Made by a program: the position numbers and the translations under genes
Notes under the pieces: generated by a model
What the model was told of the DNA's origin: nothing
Database searches by the model: none
The model's input: only the letters and a program-made list of their open reading frames with translations
Assembly: GCF_040183065.1 (NCBI RefSeq)
Contig: NC_091132.1
Coordinates: forward strand, 161,842,602-161,906,601
Origin: Periplaneta americana
Lineage: Eukaryota; Arthropoda; Insecta; Blattodea; Blattidae
DNA length: 64,000 nt
Reading direction: 5' to 3'
Shown: positions 11,138 through 21,500 of the stretch, piece after piece
Layout: each line of letters opens with the position of its first letter
How positions within the stretch are numbered: position 1 is the first letter of the stretch

Positions 11138-11876
11138 CAAATTTGAGAATGAACTAGGTCTAAGTTTTGGATTGATATAGAATATTGCTAAAATGCAAGA
11201 TTCACTCGCTGTATTTTCAGACCAATAGAAGATAGACGACGTGGTAGTCGGCATCATGTACCATGGCAATACTTGAAAACATGAATTTAGTTGGAGGCTG
11301 CCGTCCCCGACACTCCCACTGCCTTACATTTCTTTCTCTTATCTTACACCATTTCACTACTCTCCCTCTAGACATTTTCCTGATTATATTGAAATATCTA
11401 ATTTATTTATACATACGCCGGGATTCAATCATTGAACTTTTCATTTAGTGAAACACCATAATAGCCATTATAGAACGAATTTGTTGCTGAACAAACCCTC
11501 AAGAATTATAGCATACTTACGAACAATTAACATCTAATACTTCCAAAGTTATTAAACATATGGCTCTATTATTATTATATATTAGAACTGAATTCATTAG
11601 TTTGCCATTAAACTTATTACAGTTAATATGGCAACTAGATCTCGAATCAATTAAGTTTATATTGAACAGGGAACTCATATGATATGACTGCGTTACTACC
11701 CTTATCCACTATCAATTTTGTTACTATACGTATATGAAATCGAATTGCTACTCAACTTCATTTAGTATTCAATTAATCTTATTTAGCTATGTTTCATTGT
11801 CACAGTTTTATTAAGACAGTTCTTCGAACTTGCAATCTAATGTGCAGACATACGTGACGTCATATAGCCCTATTGC
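11138..11876. other. Upstream region of unit 2, no gene
   Basis: AT-rich, shared with unit 3 (31350-31850 and 34364-34500) and, inverted, with unit 4 (51862-53556). No coding signal. Confidence 0.4.
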
Positions 11877-12059
11877 CACAGTCTAGTATATACAGTCACG
11901 AAACTCAATACGTAGTAAATATGCATCCATAGGTAGTTGCTAAGCACTAGGATCGCTACCTATCGCCTCATTACAGAGAATGCGAAATAGTTCCTGCACA
12001 GTCTATTGTTCCTAGTACCCTCACAACTCAAGCTTCGTGACTGTCTTTACTAGACTGTG
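11877..12059. mobile_element. MITE, family CACAGTCTAG, 183 bp
   Basis: TIRs CACAGTCTAGTATATACAG and the complementary CTTCGTGACTGT...CTAGACTGTG. The 7-bp TSD is CTATTGC (11870-11876) / CTATTAC (12060-12066). Units 3 and 4 show the empty site, which fixes both ends. Confidence 0.85.
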
Positions 12060-12382
12060 CTATTACGTCACCCATCTTATTCATCGGGAAAACAGGGACT
12101 CTTCCTTGGACTGTACCTTAATGGTATATTTTATTAATACACATATATACGTAGTGAAGATGGCGTTCAACAACACAGTCCACCGTGTAGACACAATCCA
12201 TACATACATTTCAATTGAACCTACGATTTCAACTTCATTCTTTCATAATTTTCCCTGATTACATGCGTATAGGCACAGATAATTGAACCATGTAGAGGCA
12301 CATTAACAGCCCTAGAATCAACATGATTGTTTGTTTGTGTCTGCTACCAATATATGGAATTATTATTCCAGCTAAGCTACTA

Positions 12383-12452
12383 GTAAGTATATCCAAATGG
12401 GTGACATATTCCCTGTCAATTTAAGTTTCCTTTTTTTTTTTTTCTTTTTCAG
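12383..12452 (+). other. Possible 70-nt leader intron before exon A
   Basis: A strong donor GTAAGTAT at 12383 and a TTTCTTTTTCAG acceptor ending at 12452 bracket 70 nt. This would be a minimal intron between a non-coding leader exon and exon A. The layout repeats in unit 4 (53943-54010). In unit 3 the donor reads ATAAGTAT. Inference only. Confidence 0.4.
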
Positions 12453-12454
12453 GC

Positions 12455-12544
12455 ATGATAGACGTAATCAAGATGGAACGCGAGATCGACACTCTAGCAT
12501 TAGAACTAAGTAATAGCACAGATATAGAAGAGGAGAAACTTCAG
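12455..12544 (+). CDS. Unit 2 exon A (start exon)
   Basis: Thirty codons from ATG 12455: MIDVIKMEREIDTLALEL, then SNSTDIEEEKLQ. The acceptor ends at 12452, with GC before the ATG. The donor CAG/GTATTC follows in phase 0. Acidic and helix-prone, with one IKME psi-K-x-E motif. Copies in units 3 and 4 keep frame, length and splice sites. 12545-13520 is an intron conserved among units, with nothing else visible. Confidence 0.75.
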
Positions 12545-15500
12545 GTATTCCATATGAGAGTGACTACTACTTGCTATTTATTTTCTAAATATGTTTATAG
12601 CAATATAGCTTATCGTGTGGGCGGAAAAAAACATCCAGCAATGACCTGGCGCGAGAGACCACACAGGGAATATCTGATCAGCTGAATACTGACCTAACTT
12701 CCTCTTATCTCATTGACGGTGCACTATGGTCTGACCAGTGCAGGGGTGTCTTATGATTATCGTGATGTTCTTCCCTGCCATTTTAACTGGTCCTCGGAAC
12801 CAGACTTCGCCAGTTGTTGTACTTTCTCAGTTTGATCACAAAGATTCAAAATGTGTTATGACAAAATTCCTACCTGGTGAAGACGCATCAGCTAATATGC
12901 CAGACAGATTTAGTTCCTAAACTGGAAGAATAGTTTATTTGTGATGCCTTGCTACTAGTTTCATCAACAAGGAGATATCACTGCTTTAAACATGGCACTC
13001 ATTTCCTACCATGGTCTTAGCTTTGAGGTACAGATTATATAGCCTGCAATCTAATATGTCTCGCTGTAGTAATATAATGAGAGACATCAGTGTTCGCAGA
13101 TAATTGCTGCTCGAATCAACTTTTAACCGAACAACTCTGCTATTTTCTGCCACTGATTACCCTCAGAAGAAATACCTAATGCAATAAATCATATTAAAGT
13201 ATGTTTCAAATTTCCAAACATACATTTTATAAATAAATTAAGTAATTCTGAAGTGAAATGTGTTAGTTTGTGCAAATGTAAAAACGCGTAATAATGTACT
13301 TAAACAAAACAATCTAATAATATACAGCTATTCTTTTATATGCTGCGTTACCATGCTTTCTGTACAAACTATATCACAACTGACTCTGATGTGTCTACAC
13401 TTGCTTTCGTTGACATCAGGATTTAATAATACAGTGGAGGGGCATTAAATATAGTCAGTGGTTTATCGTGAACAACTACATATGGTGCATTTCATAATTA
13501 TCTTCTTTTGTGTGTTGCAGGAAGGAAATGTATTAGATCTGCAAGTGACTGGAATAAAGACAGAATGTATGGACCACAGCTATGAAGTAAAATCTGAGAT
13601 GATATTTGATAAAACTCATATGCCAATAGACATTTCCTTCGTCAAAAGTGAAGTCGAGGTGAGTGCAGTTTATTTAGTGTGTTGGTCGCTAGTTCTCTCT
13701 GTTCTTCACTGGCTGATGTGGCTGCTACATTCGGGTGACAGGGGATACAATTGATGCTTTCATGCTGTTCATTTCTCCATGCTACATTTTTCGTGATTCT
13801 TTTCGCCCCCTGTTTTAGCATAGAAACTGCAATGCTTAACGTGTACAAAATGATATACATGTGATGATTTCATCTCCACTGATAATTTGTACCATGCCTC
13901 CTTTAATTTGACAGTTTAGTATGGAATGCGGGCCACTTTCAGTTAATCCCGTAGTAGGTGACTAATGTTGTACTTTGCACCTGCTTTAGGAAATAATCTT
14001 AATTGTGTTGATCCTTTTTCTTTTCAGTTCTTCTTTTTAAATTGTTTATTAGCCAAACTTCACGTATTTGATGCCCATTTCTAGGTATCATTTGTTTATA
14101 ATTACCAAGGGGCGTATTTTGCGGGCTACCGGGGCTACCGGCGGTAGCCCAAGGAAATTACAAAAGAAAAAGTTTATAATATAACATAATGTAATAATTT
14201 TGTATTATTTGTTTTACCATAGTAATTAAAATTAAAGTAATTGTTAGATATATTTTGTGTAATAATAGGGTCAGCGGTAGCCCAAACCCTTTAACCAGTA
14301 TACGCCTCTGTAATCACCCAATAAAGTCATATCACAAAGACTACTTTAGAGATCCTTTCTCCATCCTCCTCCATTCTGTAGTACGTAGCTTCCTCACACT
14401 GACTTACACCAGTAGGAAGAATTAATCATGTCTTCACACCCAACCCTTCAATAAACAAACGGAGAGCTTGTGAACACTGAAATCATTCTAGACGAGGCTT
14501 TTCAGTAATATCCAAGACTTACTTGCTAATCATCCAGACGTACAAGTGACGTCACACACAATGATAATCCTTGAAAATAGGAATGAAATAGGGGGGCTTA
14601 CGCCCCCTAAGCCCCTCTACCACCTCTTATTTTTCTTTCACTCTACACCTTTTCACTATCCACTCTTCCTCACATATTTTTCTCTATTTCACACCCTGCC
14701 TACTTTATTGTAAAAAAGTTCAAACTCAAATTGGAATACATCACTCAACTTTGAATACCCCGTAATCCGATTGTAGAACATTTTGTTCAGTGAACCACCA
14801 TGATAGGCATTATGTTACGAATTCGTTGAAGAATAAACTCTTAAAAAATTATACTTAGACACTATTAACGTGAAATACTCCCAAATTCATTAAATATATC
14901 TGCAATGCTTGGGAAAAGTGACATAAGTCAGTTTTCACAAACCTTTTTTGATAACTTGTTGACAACTTAGACTGGTTTATGTCGATTTGATTTTTTCTGT
15001 ATGAATTATTGTAATGGGAGTGTTGTGCACATTTCTGACACCAGTTTTTGTTATACTAATTCTGACACCAATATTTATTATACCATTTCTGACACCATAA
15101 TTTATTGTTAAGCTCTATCATATCTGACACCAGTGTTTTATCGTGCCACTTGCCACGACAAGGGCGGATGGCTTATCTTTGAGATAATCGCGAGTTATAA
15201 TCTCTATCAAAATAACACAAACGAATCAGACACTGCGTTATACTTTATAAACTGTTCTTTCTTATGGACAGGAGGAATTCCTACTTAGAATGTAATCTCA
15301 GGCTTTCGAAATAACCACAAGCGTAGAAATTCACTATTACTAAGTTTATTAATAAAATATCAAGTTACTTCAAATAAATTATTAAATATTGAGTATTGAA
15401 CGATTTGGAAAGAATGAAAATTTCTGTTTATTCTGAAGTACCTAGATAACTAGTTAAATGAAAAGTTTAAAGAATGATCTGATGATTTTACTTACAATAG

Positions 15501-18500
15501 ATAGTAGGCGAACCCTAATGCTGTTCACAGACGATGCCATATTCTGGATTTCTTCCTGGACGTCGGGCGCTACTCCATGACCGCTATCTTGACCAATAAC
15601 TGATGACCGCGGTTTCAACGTTTCATGTCCTTTTATCAATTCTCGAACCGCGTCCTTTGTGACGTAACAGAGTGACGCTATGTTACCCGCGAATCTTCTA
15701 AAAAGACGGTATTGCTTTCACTAAACACCACGCTTCTGATTCTTAACCATTCTTTCAAATCGGCGTTTCCAGTCGTCACTTAGAACAATACAGATTTAAG
15801 GAACTCTCACGACTGAATCTCTGTTTTTGATTTACCAGTAACCAATAGAAATTGATGTCTCGCGAGAGACGCTGCACGTTGTATGTCAGCTGTTGCTAAG
15901 GCTGACTTCGTGATATAAATGTAAGCGTACGAATTTCTGCATGTTCGAGGACTGGACTATGCTGACATTAACTAAACTGTACCCTGTAATCTTTCGAAAC
16001 AGGAAGCGATCTCTATCGTATGTCAAAGGATGTCTGAATGCTTTAACAAGTACGATTTCATTACTTTAAATGAAAGTGAAAATATATTGCTTATGGTTAT
16101 AACAAAGATATGATTGCTTATCATAATCCCTGGGCACAACAGGAGGAATACCTATGTATTTTTTTTTTTTTTCCAAGCGAATAGATGTTCCGTAAGTTGT
16201 CAATAAATTATCAAAAAAGGTTTGTGGAGACTGACTTGTGTCACTTTTCCCGAGCACTACAGATATATATATTATTTTAATGTACCGAAGTACATATGAT
16301 ATTTCCATGCAGATATTCTGCGTTATCATACGATGAAAGAGTAATGGAACGGAGAAAAATTCTCTCCGGCGCCGGGATTTGAACCCGGGTTTTCAGCTCT
16401 ACGTGCTGATGCTTTATCCACTAAGCAACACCGGATACAACTCCGACGCCGGTTAGAATCGTCTCAGATTAAGCTGCACCTCAGCACATGTGTGGACTTC
16501 GGTCCTGCGTTCATAGACATCTATGACGTAGTGCAGAGGGCGGCCACTAGAGGGAACCCAAGAGTTGGAGCTTAATCTGAGACGATTCTAACCGGCGTCG
16601 GAGTTGTATCCGGTGTGGCTTAGTGGATAAAGCATCAGCACGTAGAGCTGAAAACCCGGGTTCAAATCCCGGCGCCGGAGAGAATTTTTCTCTGTTCCAT
16701 TACTCTTTCATCGTACTACAGATATAATTTCATTGTTATATAATAGAATACAGTTCATTGGTTTGCTGTTACCCTAATGACAAGTGACCTCGGAAAGAAC
16801 CTAAAATTTAATTAACGTTTATTATACACACCAGTCAATTAATATGGTAAATATTCAAAAGATAGCATTACTTTACATATCTACTATCGATTGTCTTATT
16901 TACGTATATTAAATCGATTGACTACACTACTCCACTTAGACTAAAGACTTTAATATTTTAGTAATCTTACGATAACTAGTGCATCACGAAAGAACTTTAA
17001 CTTCCACGAATTATGTAAAGCCATGGACACAGCGAACGAAAGTAGTGCATATTGATGCATTGAACAAGGATTATTAGGTTACCAGATAAAACACTAAAAA
17101 CCGAGGATCTATATATTGTATATTTGAGTTCTCGTAGCACCATTCCGATTGCCAATGGAAGAACACAAGCTCACCAAATGTTTATCGACTTTATAAACAA
17201 CATTAAAAAAGCATACCTGGACTGTGGACATACACCATTAAAATCCAGAACTTACATCAACACGGAACAAGAACTTTGAAATAAGTTAAATTACCAAGAT
17301 TTTATGAATACAATTTTTCCTACTTGCAGAGTAATGTGTAGACATATGTCACGTGATATAAGCATCTTCCTTCATCCAACTTATTGATCAGACAACACCG
17401 ACTCTTCATTGGATACTTTCGACTGTTCATACAAATTATTTCACTACTGACTCTGGAATGCGTACACGTGAAATCCTTGACATAAGGATTATTGATAGAG
17501 TGGAGAAACTTTGAAACTGTCAGTGGTTTTTCGTGAGACTTGTGTTATATGACATATTATTATGTTTTATGTTTTGCAGGAAGAAAATGTATTAGATCTG
17601 CACATGACTGAAATGAAGACGGAATGTATGGATCACAGCTGTGATCTGAAATCAGAGATGACATGTGAGGAATCTCCTGTGCCAATTCATTTTCCCATCA
17701 TTAAAAGCGAAGCGGAGGTATGTGTGTTAGTCGGTATTTTTCTCTCTGTTACATACTGGCTTATGTGACCGATAGATTCACGTCACCAGTGAAACGATTT
17801 TAGCCTACATCTGCCAAATATTTCGTTCTTTAGTAATTGGTGAATTAATTCCACTCAATTTTTATTCAATAAAGTGATGCTGAACTTTTACTAAATCATA
17901 TCAATTTTGAATTTTTTAATCACTGTTGATAATCATACAATATCCACTTCTAATTTAATTGACAACCCAGTATAGAGTTACTCGGTGGTTGGTGAGTTTA
18001 CTTATGTTTCGTGGCTGGTGTAGGGAATACGGTTAATTAGGTTTCTTGTAATTTTTCTTTTCAAATTCTTTTGATGGTTGAAATCCATATCATAGACACC
18101 TATTTCTTGTGACGTCAGTAGTTGGGAAATATGCATGCACGTCAGAGTTCACAGCGATTACTTGAAAGTATTGTTGGAGTGTGCTTTGAAGGCTTGTGAA
18201 TTTGTCTGTGTGATAGGTTTGTCACTGGATCCAACTGTGACTGCAGTTCCAAAATCACAGCTCTGAGATATCACTATCTCTGCCCGATATGGGACTCTCA
18301 GATGGTGTCGATTGATCTACCTATATTTTACGTCAGTGTCCAGACAGTTACAAATCAGAAGGTTAAGTTGTAGGTCAAAATAACTGAAATCTAATTAATA
18401 TTATTCCAACTCAAAAGCTTAATGTCAGCAACTTTCTGTTAGTGAAGATGTGCAGTCGCTATATTTTTCCATGAATTATTCTCCAAATCATTCACAAATA

Positions 18501-21500
18501 TTCCTGATTGAGTATACATGCCCGCACATCACGATGACAATTCAATGCGTGTTTTTTTTCTTCGGTATGCACGCTGCACTAAACAATATAGTTCATATAA
18601 TGCATGGCACTGGCATATCATTTAAATTTGCATACGTGTGTTAATATAAACATTTTTCTGCTCGTGACAAACATGGCTATTCCTCGTGGCTAGTTCAGAT
18701 ATACGTTGATTACAGTGACATTCAGTTCTGGACGACTTGAAAATCTGTAGACAGTAAACAGGGCCAAACACACCGAAAATCATCTGAACAGAACAATCAT
18801 GCTGTGACAAAATCGCTATTATCTATCTCAGCTATTTTTCCGGAGCTTACAGAGTTGGGAGATGTAATTTTTTTAATTTTATTGGGTTATTTTACGACGT
18901 TGTATCAACATCTAGGTTATTTAGTGTCTGAATGATATGAAGCTGATAATGCCGGTGAAATGAGTCCGGGGCCCAGCACCGAAAGTTAGCTAGTATTTGC
19001 TCGTATTGGGTTCACGAAAATCCCCGGGAGAAACTTCAACCTGATAAATTGCTCCGACCGAGATTCGAACCTGGGCTACCTGGTTTCGCGGCCAGACGCG
19101 CTGACTGTTACTCCACAGGTGTGGACTGGGAGATGTAATAGCAAAACCACACATCTACTTCAGCGTTTCTTTGCCATTCCCCTCCTCCCTGCAGTAGCAA
19201 CCTCGCACTGTTACGTAGGGAAGGCCATGAATTCATTTCATGGAGTTGAAACTCTGGCAGTAAACCACAGTTAGGATTGGGAGCAATAAGATGGAACTGG
19301 GCTCTTTTAAAAAATAAAGAGGTTAAGGCCGTAAGTGGAGTGAATAAACATAATAATAGAGAAAATATCCTCCTAAATATTTATAGTGGAGGTAATTTCT
19401 TCCATTGTTGTTTACACTGTGAACTTACTTTTTCTCCTTTTTCAAATCGTTTTAGACCTTTATTAACCTTCGCTCAATCTACCATGTAACGCCAAGACGA
19501 GAACGCTACAACCTCGGAAAGCCTCCACTGTACACTTTTCATATTAATGCCTCTCATTGCGGCGAAAGACTGAGTAAGAATAGACATCTACCTTCTGATG
19601 TTATACCGCCAGATGTTTAGTTGATTCTGTACCATTAAAGCTGTCGCCGCCCGGAGATCTGATTGGGGGACTGTTTTACCTCTGGATAATTTTACCTTAA
19701 TGGTACTCATTTCATATTGGAATGAAAATGGCAAGTTGTAGCCGATTTAAGTGAACACCATATTTTAACGTTTTGGTGGCTACTTCATTCACACACAACC
19801 CCCAGAATGTCTGCAGGACAATGGATACCATCCCGTTTTGGAATCCTAGGCAACGAGAATGCGGATGCATTAGCAAAGAAGGGCAGCCCTGCTACTTACA
19901 GACCTGTTACTAAATCTACGTATTACTCTGTGAAAAGATTTATTAAATCTCCATACTTAGACTTCAACAAACAAAATTTGATAACACAATCTCGAGGGAA
20001 AAAATGTATCTCTCTGCATCATAATCCACAGTTAATTACCGATTTACCACGAAAATCGTCTGTAACTGCATTTAGATTGGCAACAGGCCATGATTGTTTC
20101 GCCAAATACCTGCGTACAATTGGAATATATCAGTCCCCTAACGGCCCATTGTGCAACTCAAACCAAGAAATGGATTCGGAACACCTCAAAATCTGTGCTT
20201 CAGTGGCTGACCATGATAATATCTTTGAAGAATATTGCAGTGCAAGAGGTCAAATGAATTTATTGTCATACGCCTGGCATTAGAAAAGAAAACAACAACT
20301 TTATTGGAATGTTTTTATCTGAATGCTTTAATTTAATTTTAATTCAATATTATGTTTGACGCCATTTAACCTTTTTAAAATGAGCGAGAAAGGTTAAATT
20401 TTTACTTATGTTTATATGAGCTTTTTATCTTTATATATTTTCACCTATGTTCAATTGTACTTGTCTGTTTGTAATTTACATTCACCTGAAGATGACTTAC
20501 ACAAAAAAAGTCGAAAACATTCGTGATGCATATTAGTATATTCCAATTACGTAACAGAATCTACTTCTGCTGCCATAACTTCATAAGTGATAGACTGAAA
20601 ATGAAACAGACTATTTGATATTACATTCGTTCATGTAGTTTGTCGTATGCTTGTTATAAATCCAGAGATGTCTGAAATAGTTTCAAACTACCTTACCAAA
20701 AATTTCCATCACCAATTTTACCGTAACAATTTGGTCACTTGTGAATTAGGTCTTTCTCAATGCTACTCACATATGACCATCTGAGAATATGATTGAAGTA
20801 ACTTTCTTATTTACTCCTTCCAATTGACTTATAGTTTTTGTAATTGTGTCTTAAAATGGGAAATTGCTCATAAAATTACATAATATTTGGTTTTCGTATT
20901 TATTAATTTGATCTTCATTCTATACCAATAATGTTTGAATTGTTTACTGGATTAAGTAGGATTTAAAATCTAGTCTGCTGCATTTAAGCTACCATCCACT
21001 GAGCCTTCAGCTATTATTTTTCTATAGCTTATCTTCACGTACTCTTTTGCAGGACGAGGCATGTGAGATACATAAAGAGCAGGATGAGGTCGAACTACAA
21101 GTAACGGCAGAAGAGAATGAAGTATTTACCGAAGGGTGAGTGAAGTGTGTGGGCCTTTACTTCTTTGTTGGTTTCATTGCTTTATTTAAATAATAATGAC
21201 GAAGAATAGGAATTACTAATTATTTTCAACATCATTATCATTCAAATGAAGGACTCATTATTCAGAATTCATATGTTCACATGTAAATCTGTCTGTATGT
21301 GTCTCTTTGTTTTTGTATATCTGTATATCTGTCTCTCCTTAACTGTTTCTCTTTATCATTATCTGTCTGTCAGTCTGTTCGTCCATTTATACTTTTGTGC
21401 AATAGTCTGTCTATGTATCCATCCTTCCCCCTACCCATCCTTATTAACTCCTTTGTAAATGATTTGTTTTCATTTTTCCATTTCCAGTCTCCAAACCTTA

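Larger units (their letters stand above)
16329..16715. repeat. 387-bp palindrome with two outward tRNA-like units
   Basis: Two arms of 147 bp (16329-16475 and 16569-16715) are near-perfect reverse complements around a 93-bp spacer. Each arm carries a complete tRNA-like cloverleaf (16365-16435 minus, 16609-16679 plus) with its 3' end pointing outward, followed by GAGAATTTTTCTC or a one-base variant. Not present in units 3 or 4. Confidence 0.9.
19491..20605 (+). mobile_element. 5'-truncated LINE with RNase H C-terminus
   Basis: A unit 2-specific insertion. It replaces the CTTCGTTGATTT target seen in unit 3, and near-repeats of TTCGTTCATGTA flank it. It carries the RNase H and C-terminal codons of a LINE (19807-20283) and a 3' UTR with a hammerhead-like core at 20486-20518. 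The 5' junction is approximate. Confidence 0.6.

Noticed and set aside
12738-12920. 60-codon frame in the unit 2 intron (and similar in units 3, 4)
   Set aside because: The frame is not kept in the homologous introns.
16329-16715. Pair of genuine tRNA-Tyr genes
   Set aside because: C instead of T33, no intron, and sequence identity through the palindromic arms beyond the tRNA limits point to a tRNA-derived repeat.
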